Source of the DNA: Eriocheir sinensis
Taxonomy: Eukaryota > Arthropoda > Malacostraca > Decapoda > Varunidae
Assembly (NCBI RefSeq): GCF_024679095.1
Contig: NC_066544.1
Coordinates: 8,039,990 to 8,103,989 of the forward strand
Length of the DNA stretch: 64,000 nt
Reading direction: 5' to 3'
In this document: in pieces, positions 34,516 to 46,620 of the stretch
Position numbering within the stretch: the first letter of the stretch is position 1
Layout: the number at the start of each line of letters is the position of its first letter
Translations under genes and position numbers: made by a program
Notes under the pieces: generated by a model
The model's input: the letters and a program-made list of their open reading frames with translations, nothing else
Told to the model about the DNA's origin: nothing
Databases searched by the model: none

Positions 34516-35088
34516 CAGGTAACTCTCGATTTATGCGAGTATTGTGTCCTTGAAGAGGTCGCATAAATCAAAAACAATGTAAATCAAACAAGAGGTAGGT
34601 TTCTATCGAAAAATAAATATTCACTTCATTCAGTGGAGAGAGAGAGAGAGAGAATATCCATATCACCGAGATATCCACTCAGGCACTCAGTCTCAGCCTC
34701 ACTCGTGTGAGGACGAAATGAGGGACACCATGAGCGACTGGCTAGTATTGGTACCGGTACTGAGCAGTCTGGTACTGGTACCGTACCATATAGCTGGTAC
34801 CATTAGTACCGGTACTGGTACCGATACCTGCCTACCCCTATTGCTGAGTGCTGAGTAGCGTGGCAGCGTGGGTACTATATTATTATTCAAGTGGCGCGTG
34901 GGAAAAACTGAGCTCAGCGGTGTGGCCGCGGCGCCGTGTGAGTCCAGTTGCGCGAGACATCTGGTGGCCACTCCATAAAATATCGTGTATAAGTGAAAAA
35001 AACGTGTAAATTAAACATGTATTTGGATTTTTGACCCCGCGTTGTTTCAAAAACGCGTAAATCAAGCTCGCGTAAATCGAGTTACCTG
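34516..35088. mobile_element. Tigger/pogo-like MITE with palindromic insert (573 bp)
   Basis: Flanked by TA (34,514-34,515 and 35,089-35,090). Ends CAGGTAACTCTCGATTTATGCGAG and CTCGCGTAAATCGAGTTACCTG are inverted repeats; GCATAAATC/GCGTAAATC motifs recur just inside both ends, as in Tigger-group elements. The interior 34,739-34,842 is dense in GGTACCGGTACTGG, itself palindromic, possibly a nested insertion. Confidence 0.78.
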
Positions 35089-35406
35089 TATTCTATCCTT
35101 CTCGGCAGACTCAGATTTAGTAATTCTCAACTGTTTTTGGTCCGAAGCCCACCTGACTTCTGGCCTAACACGTCATGGTCCACTAATGACAATAACAGAG
35201 CAATGATCTTTACGGGTGTCAAATTTCTGACAATATATTAGAACTGGCTTGATACACTGATTGTGCAATTTTCACTTTAAAGAGTGGCAGGTCATTATCC
35301 ACAATATTACTGATTTCCAAAAGAGCTCAGTCTTATTGAAATACTTTAGCAGATTTCTTTTCCATTGGCTGAGTTTGCACAACCTGTTTCTTCTAGATAT
35401 GTGTGC

Positions 35407-36165
35407 TCAAGGGCGGATCCAGCCTTGAGTTTTGGGGGGGGCCAACTGTTCATCGACGACGGACTGTACACATGGAATTAAGTCACATCGGATTGCATTG
35501 TGCTTTTCAGGGGCATAACTCAAGAATTAGATCCAGAATACTTTTGGTCTTTATTAAGCATATATTAATATATAACATATAAGAATCACAATCATCACAT
35601 CGTAATATTTAAAAACATTGCTTTCATCAGCCTTGAACTTTTTTAATCTTGACAACCCCGTCTTCTTGCCTCCATATGTAAATTTTGACCTTTACCATAT
35701 ACACTTGTCATGCGATATAATAAATAATAATGAAATGCTCAGATGCAATTATGTTTGCTTGTGTCTGCTTTGCTCGTAGTATGGCTTATAGGCCTATTTC
35801 TATCATCATAACTGAAATCCCCACGTCTAAATGTCATACATGTACGAGCGTATTAAAGACAAAAACACGATGTTTATGCAGTTGTGCCTCTTTGAAAAAT
35901 CGGACCTACTCTCGCAAGAGCCAAATGTCGTTGTCCAGTCCAGATGACACAGTAGTCTATCACTTCAGCTGCGCTCGGCGAGTGCCAGAGCCAGACTTCA
36001 TAAAGAATTTTGTTTTATGTAGTAGAGCGATGCAGTATCGACTATCGAGTTCTACATGATATGTATATGATTGAGGGAGGCTGACAGTATCTGTAACGAA
36101 TTTCTTTGGGGGGGGCCAAAACATACTCTCAGAGCGTTTGGGGGGGGCCATGGCCCCATGGCCCC
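35407..36165. mobile_element. Possible hAT-like element remnant
   Basis: Left edge AAGGGCGGATCCAGCCTTGAG-TTTTGGGGGGGGCC and right region TTTGGGGGGGGCCATGGCCCC resemble the GGGCGGATCCAG/GGGGGGCC termini of hAT-like elements. The right terminus is incomplete where it meets MITE A5. Confidence 0.35.
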
Positions 36166-36168
36166 ATG

Positions 36169-36199
36169 GCCACAAATTTGGCCCGTCGCTGCTATCGGG
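36169..36199 (+). mobile_element. MITE family A, right-end fragment A5
   Basis: CCACAAATTTGGCCCGTCGC-TGCTATCGGG followed by TTAA (36,200-36,203). Confidence 0.6.
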
Positions 36200-36203
36200 T
36201 TAA

Positions 36204-37345
36204 AGATTTATGGTGTAGTAGGAAAACTGCTTAGTGCAATAAAGTCTTTCTATGAGGATGCATCTGCATGTGTCAAAATTACGGGGGGGAAACAAGTGAA
36301 CATTTTGAGATAAAAGTGGGCTTAAGACAAGGATGTGTCATGTCACTATGGTTGTTCAATATTTATATGGATGGTGTTATCAGAGAAATGAAGGGCAAAG
36401 TTGGGGAAGTTGGAGTAAGAAAGTTTGATGAGGGAAGGAAATGGATACTGAATTCGATACTGTTTGCTGATGACACAGTGCTCATTGCAGAAAATGAACC
36501 TACAAAATTTGGTCTGTGTTTTTTATAGTGTCTGTAAAAGGAGAAAGCTGAAAGTAAATGTCAACAAAAGTAAAGTGATGGTTTGTGAGCAGAGTAGAAG
36601 TGAGGTTGTAGATTTTGTATGCCCATATAGAGTGGGAATTGAATGTGAAAAAGAATGCAAAATAATTTTGAATGGTGAAGAAATGGTGGAGGTCAATGAG
36701 TTTAAGTACCTTGGATCCGTTTTGTGTAAGCATGGTGGTACGGAGGGAAAGATAAGAGAAAGGGCATTGCAAGGAAGAAGGGTGGTAGGGTCTTTGGGAC
36801 GAATCATGAATGGCAGAAGTGTGAGCATGGAGGTAAAGAGGGATTTGAGAAATACAATAATAGTACCAACCCTCACATATGCAAGTGAAACGTGGGCCTG
36901 GCATGAAAGTCAGAGGTCTAGAGTGCAGGCAGTGGAAATGAGTTATTAGAGGAGTGCTTGTGGTGGGAGTAGAATGGATGGAATGAGTAATGAAAGTGTG
37001 TACGAGCGTTTTGGAATGTGTCATGGGGGTGAAGGGAAGAAGTGTGGAGTGGTGGAAAAAGTGAAGCGACAGACTTTAAAGTGGTTTGGCCACATGGAGC
37101 GAATGGAGGAGAGTAAGATGACCAGAAGGGTGTATGTGAGTGAGATAGAGGGAGGGAATGCTAGAGGACGACCTCCAGTGAAATGGAGGGATAGGGTGCA
37201 GGAGTACGTTAGGGAGAGGGGGGAAAGATCTTTGAGAAACTTTGAGCAGGCAAGGAGGGAGTGTCTGGATAGAGAAAGTTGGAAACTCTTCTGCCGTGGC
37301 CATCCCCTGGTGGGAGCTCCTAGGAACAGACGTCGATGAAATGAT
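36204..37345 (+). mobile_element. RTE-like LINE, reverse-transcriptase and C-terminal remnant
   Basis: Reading across frame breaks: YGVVGKLLSAIKSFYEDA; then VGLRQGCVMS and the catalytic SILFADDTVL (about 36,455-36,484); then KLKVNVNKSKVMV, VNEFKYLGSVL, TYASETWAW, LKWFGHMERM, GRPPVKWRDRVQEYV and a final stop after 37,339. Frameshifts near 36,290 and 36,520 and a stop near 36,948 disable it. It ends in ATGATGATGATGATT, the short trinucleotide tail usual in RTE-type LINEs. Confidence 0.85.
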
Positions 37346-38400
37346 GATGATGATGATTATGTTGGGTTAGCAAGTGGAGAGTTGATGAGTTGCTGTGAAT
37401 GTTTATGTTTACAATAGGCATATCACCTTATTGTCTGATGGGAGGGGGGCAGAGTACAGTCATATTGATTATAATCATTGTTGATTTATGTATTGGAAAT
37501 TAATCAGTGCCAGAAAACGGTGTCAGAGTTCAGCAAAATAATATAAAAAATATTATAAAATAATTAACATTAATGTTAATAATAACATTAATGTTACTTA
37601 TATATTGGACAAATAATATAACAGTTACAATCTACACCTGAATACTTTCAATGTAAAGAAAATGAAGGTTCTAACTGAAAAATCAACAGAAACATGATGT
37701 AAAGAATATTGCTGGATTTTTAAGTCATTTTCTGGCGTTTTTTGATTTGACACGAGAACACCTTTGGACGCACGGCCCTTCAAATGTACTTTTAATTTTT
37801 TTCAAGATGTCCGGTGTCTTATCGTCTGTGCACCTTTAAAATGCTATCACATCCAGTATCTCTTCCAACACTTTTATGTGCAGTTTTTCACCCTGACTCC
37901 TGAATGCCTGCTATAGTTATACTTTCTTTGTGATCTAATATAACAGTATTTTTCCAGGTTCTTGGGACTCTGTCTTTGCAAGCATTTGGTATATATTTGA
38001 GCCAGATTAATTTTCACAAAATTGTCTGCATCTTTAAATAGATATTCATTAAGCCATCTTTATATTTACATCCATTTGTTTTTTTCCAAACCTTCCTGTG
38101 CTTCACCAAGGGCTTCACCCATACTTACACTCCAAGTCTTTAAGATCAGCACCTCCATTTCTTCACTACCACTACTCTTGCCCACCATGATTGTTGAACA
38201 ATTCTCTAAAGTATTTATTCCTGCAACTCCACCTACTTTCTCGTTCGTGGTACTGCCATTTGCATCTTCTCAAGCAAAAACTTGCTTTGTAAAAAATACC
38301 CAGTTTTCTATTTTTGTTTCCTTGCCTGTTATCCTCTATTTTTTTTCCATTACTGATATCACTACTTTCCTACTGTTAGGTTTTGTCAGTTCTGCCAACT
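37346..38400. other. AT-rich spacer, no gene recognised
   Basis: Unique AT-rich sequence with one internal near-palindrome (ATTAACATTAATGTTAATAA region, 37,561-37,595). The 169-codon plus-strand frame at 38,022-38,531 has no recognisable domain, and its end lies in a repeat. Confidence 0.5.
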
Positions 38401-38403
38401 ATC

Positions 38404-38548
38404 CATTCCTTTGTAGCAGCAGCCTAGGCCGCTACTATGGAAAGCCAAGCATTGCTGCTTGTGTGCTATCTGAGACAGATACCCAGTTGCTAGAACATGA
38501 GCCATATGAGTCCGCTAAGCTGTCTCTTTAGGTTGAAGGAAAAACCTT
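38404..38548 (+). repeat. Repeat R2, plus copy
   Basis: GCCTAGGCCGCTACTATGGAAAGCCAAGC...AGAACATGAGCCATATGAGTC-CGCTAAGCTGTCTCTTTAGGTTGAAG is the inverse of 40,840-40,965. Confidence 0.8.
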
Positions 38549-38576
38549 AAGCCTTGTGGTGACTCCATTAACGATT

Positions 38577-38707
<131 letters not shown>

Positions 38708-39001
38708 GAAGTAAAAGAAGAGGGGGGGTGGAGAAGGTAAAGGGGGGAAGAGAAAGAAATACAGGAGGAGGTAGAAAGATGGTGGGCGTCCACCTGACAA
38801 AGGCATTTTATTTTTAGTTAATAGTTACAGAGTTTGCTAATTTTATCAAGTTCATGGTATTATTTGACAGTTTATATATGTTGTTGTTATTTATTTGGAG
38901 TGTGTTTACATATTGTTTGTGTGGCGTGTAGTGTAGGTGTTATGTTGTTTGGTAGGTAGCTAGCTAAGCGTCTTCGGGGAGGGATGTGGGGAGTGGGACT
39001 T

Positions 39002-40620
39002 TCAGTGAAAGAGTGGGGCAGGGACGGTATTGAGTGCAGTGAGGCTGCTGGGGAAGGATTGGTTGTAGCGGCGAATGTTGTGGCCATTGTCTTTGATGGT
39101 GGTGAGGTGGGGTATGTGTAGTGACTCGAGGTGGAGCCAGACCTTGACTGCTCGGTGGTGGAGTCGTATGTTAAGGGGGAGGGTTTTTGTGGCAGTGTGG
39201 ATGTCTTCGGTGGTCATAGTATATGGGTAGGATTGGTTCATGGCGAACCTGAGTGCTTTGTTTTGTATTCTTTGCAGCTTCCCAAGCTGGGTATTGCTTA
39301 GGGTGTGTGTGGGGATGGGGGGGTAGTCCAGGATGGGAAGGATGAGGTTTTTGATAAGGTGATTTTTTTTTTTTTTTTGTGGCATCAGTTTGAATCGGTA
39401 GAGCTTCAAGAGTTGTTGCTTTGCATACTGCGCCCTGTGCTGGACATGCTTGTGGTAGCCATTTGTAGAAATGTGTAGCCCGAGGATCGATCCCCGTTGT
39501 TGTGTTTGATGTATGTCTGTTGCTGTTACGAGTCGTTCGTTGTGTCGGGAGCCAAGTCTCATAACTGTGAATTTATGAGTGTTTGTCTGTATGCGCCATT
39601 TTGACTCGTATGCATTCAGGGAGTCGATTTCCCGAACTGTTGGTGCTTGAGCCATTCTTATGGACCTCCCCGGATAGCCGACGATTTGTGTGACGTCGTC
39701 GGCATATGAGATGTTGATACCTCTTTGCGGGGGAGGGGCGTCTTTTGTGTACAGTGTAAAGAGCGTAGGGGACAGCACACTGCCCTGAGGGACACCGCAG
39801 CCAAGGTCAAAGCTGTCGCCTAGGTAGTTTCCAAGTCTTATCCTCGCCGACCTGTCATCTAGAAAGTCGCATAAAAGCCTTTCTAGAATGACAGGAAGCC
39901 CAAGGTGTAAGATTTTGTACTTCATGCTAAGGTGACATACTTTGTTGAAGGCCTTGGTGATGTCCTGCAGGACAAGATGGCATTGCCCCCCGTCCGCTTT
40001 TTGCTGAGCGACAGTCTCAGTCACCAGAGCGAGGGCATGCGTGGTACCTCGTCCTTGTCGAAACCCAAACTGTAAGTCATGGTGGATGTCAGTCTTCAAA
40101 AAAGGTCCTGAGTCGGTGGTTCAGCACACGCTCGAATATCTTCCCCGGGACTTCGAGGAGAGATATCGGGCGGTAGTTGGAGGGGTAGTGGGGGTTTTTA
40201 CTCCCCTTGGGAATGAGTTTGAGAGTGGCCTTTTTTAATTTGTCAGGGAAGTACCCCGCTGAGAGGGCAGCATTGAATATCTGGGTTAGATAGTTGATGG
40301 CCTCAGGAGGGAGGTGGCGCATTATAGTTTTGTTAATGCCACTGTGGCCAGGGCATGTCTTTTTCATGTTTCTAATGATGGTAGTGACGTGGTCAGGCAT
40401 GATGTCCAGTGTTAGAAAATTATTGTCAGCGTTAAGTCGGTTAGGGTCAGCATTATCGTAAGGGGTTAGTCTGTGGTGGTTGGTGGCTAAAAAGTCGCAG
40501 ATTTCAGTCAGTATCGTCGTTGTCCCAGTCTCTGTCATCCTCTGTGAAAACGTCTGTCCAGTGGGCCCTGTGAAGAGCCTCCTTGTCTGCGGTGTCGTAA
40601 ACCTTGTCGCGGGGGAGGAA
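39002..40620 (-). mobile_element. I/jockey-group LINE reverse transcriptase, frameshifted
   Basis: The minus strand encodes, from 40,620 down, DKVYDTADKEALHRAHW; after a frame change PGHSGINKTIMRHL and SNYRPISLLEVPGKIFERVL (40,538-40,089); after a second frame change FGFRQGRGTTHALALV, DITKAFNKVCH, GVPQGSVLSPTLFTLY and the catalytic ISYADDVTQIVG, ending in a C-terminal region with TLPLNIRLHHRAVKVW (stop near 39,002). Order and motifs fit a non-LTR reverse transcriptase without endonuclease. Two frameshifts make it a dead copy. Clade assignment is tentative. Confidence 0.88.
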
Positions 40621-40834
40621 ATTTATTTTCAAGCATATACATGTTTTGAATATCATGAACGAGTATTTACAATGCAGTAAAGCAGTAATATTTACAATGT
40701 TAATGATATGGTGTTACTATGTACATTAGTGAGTTTGTTATAATGTTAGTGATGATATATGTGTATGTGTTTGGATGTAGTGACTTGATATGAAGGCAGA
40801 CTGAAGAAAAAGGTTCAGGAAGAGGAGAAGCTTA

Positions 40835-41200
40835 AGGTTTTTGCTTCAACCAAAAGAGACAGCTTAGCAGACTCATACGGCTCATGTTCTAGAACTGGGT
40901 ATTTGTCTCGGAGAGCACACAAGCAGCAAGGCTTGGCTTTCCATAGTAGCGGCCTAGGCTGCCAATTGTAAATTAGCATGGATGCTTGTTCAGGCTTGTT
41001 AAGCGAAGCTGAGAGCTTCACCGTGTTGAGTCCATTGAGATCGCCTCTAGGTTTAAAGTTGTATCTTTCAACCTAGAGAGGCGATCTTAACGGACTCAAC
41101 ACGGCAAAGCTCTCAGCTTCGTTTGGCAGCCTCAGAAACGCACAAGCATCCATGCTTGGTTTACACACAGTAGCGGCCTGGGCTGCCGTTACACCTTCTA
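40835..41200. repeat. Large imperfect palindrome joined to R2 (reverse)
   Basis: 40,835-40,965 is R2 in reverse. 41,007-41,063 and 41,073-41,126 are near-perfect inverted arms (AAGCTGAGAGCTTCACCGTG / CACGGCAAAGCTCTCAGCTT and ATCGCCTCTAGGTTT / AACCTAGAGAGGCGAT). Weaker pairing continues outward through AGCATGGATGCTTGT and CAAGCATCCATGCTT to GCGGCCTAGGCTGCC / GTAGCGGCCTGGGCTGCC. Confidence 0.8.
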
Positions 41201-41830
41201 GTTCCATATCTCCAGGTTTGCACTTCATAAGACGTATTTCATTTGTTAATTTACTGTCATTGTTCACTGGTGCTTTTCCTTTAACTTTCAGTGAGACTTC
41301 CATTACAATCTTAGCAAATCTGCTACTTTCTTTACTTTACTTTAGCCTCATCAAATTGATTTGAGACTTTGATCTCAACTTTGAGATTGATCATAGTATT
41401 ATTTGAATCTATTGATGAGTTTACTACAAATCTGTAGACATTACCTATTTCACATGAACCTTACAGGGTTTGTAACTTGGTTTTGCAACACTGAACCCTT
41501 CAGCCCAATCGCTGCAACTGAATCTTCAACTATGATATCGCAGTCACACAGTGTCATAGATGAAGCTATCAATTCATCCATTTCTCCTCCTGCTTTCATG
41601 TCAAGGCTCTTATTCATGCCTTTATATCTGAATTATCCAAAACATTCATACTGTAAGGTTGCCCTAATACCTGCAAATTACCAAAGATTCTGGTCCCTGT
41701 CAGAATTAAGCAAACCTCATCTATGATTTCCATTTCATTTACACATTTAGCTACATCTTCCATTCCAGCTCTACACATTCAGGGCAAAAACTTCTAGCAT
41801 AATGCAAGAAAGGCAGAAAAGGTTACTAAC
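41201..41830. other. Downstream part of Nup153 locus, no exon recognised
   Basis: The terminal Nup153 exon(s) should lie at or below here on the minus strand, but I see no basic C-terminal motif. Short frames only. Confidence 0.4.
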
Positions 41831-41913
41831 CCAAATGCAACTCCTGGAGCCTGAACTTCAGAATTTCTTGAACCAAACTGAAAGACTCCTGGAGAACTGT
41901 TGTTTGTTTGACT
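41831..41913 (-). CDS. Nup153: Nup153 FG-repeat exon
   Basis: Minus-strand exon of 83 nt: acceptor CTTTTCAG at 41,914-41,921, donor TTTGG|GTTAGTAACC at 41,830. It encodes SQTNNSSPGVFQFGSRNSEV then QAPGVAFG, containing an FQFG and an AFG motif. It enters in phase 0, which fits the phase-0 end of the 42,920 exon, and leaves after two bases of a codon, so at least one more exon must follow. Confidence 0.8.
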
Positions 41914-42104
41914 CTGAAAAGTGAAAATAAGAAATATCAAATATACAGTATACTTTTACTAGTGTCAAAATTCTTTTAAGCAATGACCTAAGCATTTTGA
42001 CATAAGGATAATGTTAGAGATTCACCACAGCAATCACTACTGGTAAATGCTCTTAACCTAATGAGCTAAAAACTTCCAAGACATGTCATGATGTCAGTGT
42101 CTTA

Positions 42105-42612
42105 CAAGGCTGGCAGGACGGTACGGTATGGATTTTTTAACCATACTCCGTACCTGAAAAAAAATACTGTACCGTAATTTCGTACTGTACTCCCAGCTAT
42201 TTTTTCATACCGTACAGTATGGTAAAAATACTGTACCATAATTCCGTACCATTATCGTACCATCAGGAAAATATATTTACATATATAAAAAAATATTTGA
42301 AAAAATAATTAGGGTACGTCAATAAATTTGAAAAGGCACATATACATAGTGACTATACATGTATCAGACCTCCTAAATATAGCCTACCAGGCACTAATGG
42401 GCAAAAAAGTAAAAAAAAATCTTAGGATGATCACTTGTTTTAAGCCTGTGGTACGGTACAATTTGGAATTTTGCTAAATTTTCCATCCTTGTATCATACC
42501 GTACCGTACATTAGGAAAAATATCGTACCGTAATTCCGTACTGTACTTTTATCAAAATTTCAACCGTACCGTACCATATTGCGTACCGTACCGTACTGTA
42601 GTGCCAGCCTTG
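42105..42612. mobile_element. hAT-like MITE made of TACGGTAC palindromes (508 bp) in a Nup153 intron
   Basis: Ends CAAGGCTGGCAGGACGGTACGG and CCGTACTGTAGTGCCAGCCTTG are inverted repeats. Flanks GTGTCTTA (42,097-42,104) and GTGTCCCA (42,613-42,620) agree at 6 of 8 positions, consistent with a decayed 8-bp hAT duplication. The interior is packed with GGTACGGTA/TACCGTACC. Confidence 0.72.
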
Positions 42613-42919
42613 GTGTCCCAACAGTTTTCAAACTGGAAGCAAACTAAATCACAATCATAGTTTCCTGCCACAGACAGAGAAAACAAACAAAAAATAATAA
42701 ATAATCATCTCATGCAACGATATTGGGGAGACCAAATATTTAAAGCTTTAAGATTGGAGAACACTGACTTTTTATCTGACACCAACAGACTATCCCCTCT
42801 AAACTAAATAATAATAATCACAATAATAATAAGAGGAATGACAGGACCAACAGTAAATGAATGTGCACCTGATTTAATAGGTACTTCATTGAGGATAAAG
42901 TGTGCTAAAAAATTATTAC

Positions 42920-44960
42920 CTGTCCAAACTGTAAAAGTCCGGGATTTGATGGTGGTTGCACTGCAGCAAAGTTGAAGCTTGGGCCAGTACTACTTGCAGC
43001 TTTCCCAAAGTCAAATCCTGTTCTGGATTCCTTCTTTGATAGCTGCCCAAAGGCAAAACCAGAGTTGGAATTGACGCTGCTGCCAAACGCTGATGTGGGA
43101 CATCCAAAGGTTGAGGGAGCTGTGGCAGTGCGGGCTGGAGGGTTGCTGTTGCCAAGCTGGAAGGCTGGTGTTGTGTTGGAGGAAGGGGCACAGGCTCCAA
43201 ACACTGGTTTACTTGTGTTTTCTTCTACATCCCCGCCCTTTCCATCAAAAAGAGCCTCATTTCTTTTGAACCCCTTGACGTCTTCTGACATACCAGTTTT
43301 AGCCTCTCCACTGGAGGATGGATTTGCCTTCTGCTCTTCTTTGGCTTTTTCTTGGTTTCCAGAGTCAAAACTGATGGCAACATGAGTCTTGATACCTGTA
43401 CCAAACTGAAAAGCTGGTATGGTTGATGTCACACTTTCCACACTATCTGCAGACTTGCCACCAAATAGCAAGAGCTTTTTAGTTCCCTCAATTTCAGCTT
43501 TTGTATCCACCTTTTGCATGCCAAAACTGAAACCTACACTTGAACTGGTAACTTTGTCCTTTGGTTGGTCACTTTCAGCACTAGAGCCAGAAGAGTGTAC
43601 AGTCAAGGCATTAGATTTCTCTCCAGGCACTCCAAATTTGAATCCAGTGACTCCCTTACTCTCCTCTTGAGTAGTTTTGGCACCTCCCTTACTCTCCTCT
43701 TGAGTAGTTTTGCCACCTTCCTTACTCTCCTCTTCAGTAGTTTTGGCACCTTCCTTACTCTCCTCTTGAGTAGTTTTGGCACCTTCCTTACTCTCCTCTT
43801 CAGTAGTTTTGCCACCAACTCCAAAATTGAACCCACTGGAGACAGCTTTCTCCTTAAATGTAAAACCTAGTGGAGTTGAGTCACTGGTTGTAGTATTTAC
43901 ACCAAATTTGAAATTCCCAATAATGGCTTCAAAAATATTAGCAGCACCTGGTTTGGGGGTCTCACATGATATGCACTTGGTGGCATCACTTTTGTTTCGA
44001 ACTAAGCAGGTGTCGCATTCCCACTCTCCTTTCTGTTTTGCAAATACTGACCCAAACCCTAAAGTGTTTGTCTTTTCCTTAGTGTCAACAGTTGTCTCTG
44101 GTACAGATTTTGTATCTGACTTAGCTCCAGGTCTTGGAGTCTCACATGCAACACACTTTGATACCGAGTCCTTATTACGCACCATACACATATCACAATC
44201 CCACTCACTGGCTGATTTTCTAAAGGTATACCCCCAAGCTGCCCCATTTCCTGCCCATGACCCACTTGACTTAGCAGCTCCCTCAGCATCCTTTGTGAGG
44301 GCTGATGCAACCTCTCCAGGTCTCTGTGTCTCACACGCAACACACTTAACAGACATATTCTGATTCCTTAACATACACACACTGCACTCCCATTCATCAC
44401 TAGACTTTTTGAACATTGAGCCAAAGCCTTGCACACCTTTCAAAGTGTCTGATTTCTTAACTATACTGTTGACTGATTGTTCCAACAAAGACTTAGTACT
44501 GTCAGAATTTGTCATAGAAAATGGTTTACTTGAAACAACTGTCTTTTCATCATTATTTGGTGATGAGGCTAATGATTTTTCAGGAAGCTTTTCTTTTGGC
44601 TTCAGAATATCCAAGATGCTGCCTTCCTTCTTGGGGACCCACAAAGATGAGCTGCTACTTTTAAGCATCAAGGAAGGCTGAGAGGTGGGCATGGCTACCT
44701 CAGGGCTGGGTGTGCTACCCGGACCAGTAGGAGTTGGGTTCCTGAATGTAAAGTTGGGGGCATTATCCAAGGTCTCACTGGCTGACTGTACATCCACTAT
44801 CTCAGGAATGGAGAACTTAAATCCTTCTGGTGAGGATTGCAAGCCTTGTCCTGGGGAAGCCATGAAGCTGTTTTTTGGCAGTGATTTAAGTGGCAGGGGG
44901 ACAGGAGTCAAGTTGGGCTCCTTCATCTTGTCAACTTGCTTTGTTGACTGTGAAACATCA
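42920..44960 (-). CDS. Nup153: Nup153 central exon: RanBP2 zinc fingers and FG repeats
   Basis: A 2,041-nt minus-strand exon (acceptor CTTTCTTTCAG, donor CAG|GTAATA) encoding 680 residues of the nuclear basket nucleoporin Nup153, which docks transport receptors and Ran at the nuclear pore. Order: FKFSIPEI and PNFTFRNP; KEGSILDILKP, a block conserved just before the zinc fingers; three W-x-C-x2-C-x10-C-x2-C fingers (WECSVCMLRN..., WDCDMCMVRN..., WECDTCLVRN...) at about 44,318-44,395, 44,136-44,212 and 43,956-44,030; then five tandem 11-residue EESKEGAKTTQ units; then an FG domain (FKFGV, FSFGM, FQFG, FAFGQ, FDFGK, LQFGQ). Vertebrate Nup153 has four fingers, so three here is a lineage difference or loss. 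Confidence 0.95.
43650..43815 (-). repeat. 33-bp coding minisatellite in Nup153
   Basis: Five head-to-tail 33-nt units encode EESKEGAKTT[QE] variants between the zinc fingers and the FG domain. The frame is kept in every unit. Confidence 0.93.
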
Positions 44961-45240
44961 CTGAAAGAAAGCAAAGAAAGCAGGAGTTGGTATTACTAAC
45001 TTCTTACTTACGGTAACTTTTTTTCTTAAAATCCCCTTTGACTTACACACTGATTTCTATTTTTTATGATTTTGACACAAGGTAAATCTACAAGAAACTG
45101 GATATTTTATAGCTAATATTGCAGCTGAACATTTTTAAACAAAGGTACCTTATGTAACACTGCATTCTGAAGTGTTTTAGGGAACTAGGTCTATGCATAT
45201 AAAAGCTGTGTGCTGCACTTTTAAATAAGTCTCCACTCAC

Positions 45241-45599
45241 CCTGCAAGTGCTCTGCTGATGGGCTTGGGTGTGAATTCAAAGGTCGTAAAGGCACTGTTG
45301 CTGCTGGACACATCAAACTTGAAAGCATCCTGTGGTGAGGCCGTTGATGAGACTGACACTGCAGGTTGCAAGGATGGCAAAAATTTTGCTGTAGTTTCTG
45401 CTGTGGCTTTAGAAAATAGAAAGGCCACAGAATTTTCAGAGGAGCTCTTTTCTTCTTTTTGTTCTGTCATTCTGGTTTCTGAAACTGTTTGAGAAGCCTC
45501 CTCCCTCTTTGTCCCTGTCCCTGAACTCTTTTTATTGCGGGTAGAATCAGGTGGCTGTGGGGTGCTGGGGAACAAGTTTGATGAAAGGTTGTCTTGAAC
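45241..45599 (-). CDS. Nup153: Nup153 exon upstream of the zinc-finger exon
   Basis: A 359-nt minus-strand exon: acceptor CTTTCAG, donor GCAGG|GTGAGTGG. It enters in phase 0 and leaves after two bases; the next exon supplies the missing base (GG+T), so the junction reads RALAGDVSQSTKQ. The sequence is Ser/Thr-rich with AFKFDVSSS and FTTFEFTPKPISRAL, the FKFxSP-like context that precedes the zinc fingers in Nup153 proteins. Confidence 0.85.
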
Positions 45600-45996
45600 C
45601 TGAAAGAAAACATACTTCCTTGATGACAAAAATCAACAATACTATCTGCACCATCACTGATTACATACAGTTCTTCTCGGGACACATCATCACATTCACC
45701 CATCATTGAGGTAGCCATTTTGTACATTCTTTGACAACAGCAAATGCAACAAAGTGAGCCAGTATCTAGCAACAGCTAGTGATGCCCTTCATGTGCCTAA
45801 ATGAAAAAGGAAGCAAAGAAACCTTGAGAAAAAAGTGAGGTTAGTGCTTTCTGGTCAGGGAAACAAAACTTGGCATACACATTACAAACTGCAAGTAAAA
45901 GATCATTTTGCACATCATACATGACATAACTAAAAAAAAATGCTGAATAAAAAAAAGTAATAATAATGTTCTGGTTATTTGGTACATCTTACTCAC

Positions 45997-46075
45997 AAAA
46001 TGCTTCAGCAGCTTTAAGTCTGCTGTTACGGGCAAAGGCAGTGCACAAGAGCCTCTATCTTGTGGTGGAATAACT
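45997..46075 (-). CDS. Nup153: Possible small Nup153 exon
   Basis: The donor CATTTT|GTGAGTAAG is strong and in phase 0, matching the phase-0 start of the exon at 45,599. The frame reads VIPPQDRGSCALPLPVTADL then KLLKHF; an LPLPV motif precedes the FG/FKF region in Nup153 relatives. The acceptor (TGCAG|TACAG|TT near 46,073-46,078) has a poor pyrimidine tract, so the upstream edge is uncertain. Confidence 0.45.
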
Positions 46076-46534
46076 GTACTGCACTCATGTAAGCAGTGTT
46101 GCATTGCTTTATTAGTGGTAATGTTGGATCATGTATGCTAAATACAGTTTGGAATTTTCATAAATTACACACATAAAACATGAGCAGCCTGGACGTAATT
46201 TAATCTTCTCCTTAGACTTAGAATTAACATCCACCAAAGCTGTCTTCTACATAAACTAATATAATGCTTGTCCTTCAATAGCATCTTGACCCTTTAATGA
46301 TGGCTACTGTTTTCAAAGAATGTTCTTGAAGCATAAAAAAAAACAGCTAATATTTTTTCTATATCCATAAAGCAGCAAAATCCAAATAACAATAGGTCAG
46401 GTAATAGTTACATTAAAGTGCGTGTTAGGTATAGGTAGTTTTGTGAGCTGCTGATATGTAATGGTATTCCAAGCAGCTTCGAGGTGGCCTCACAGCACAT
46501 ACTTAAGTCAACAGGGGTGAGGGTGTTGGGGCAA

Positions 46535-46620
46535 ATTGTCATATAAGATGCACTTTTCTTTATAAAAAAAAAAATAAATAAATAAATAAAATAAATAAAT
46601 AATAATAATAAAAAATCACC
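46535..46620. repeat. A-rich AAAT/AATA low complexity
   Basis: A-rich tract between TATAAGATGCACTTTTC and CACCCTGCGTCTTATACCCC, two sequences that look like opposite ends of the element type at 46,735. Confidence 0.5.

Noticed and set aside
43603..43836. Reverse-frame basic repeat peptide (KLLKRRVRKVP)
   Set aside because: Out-of-frame reading of the Nup153 33-bp coding minisatellite.
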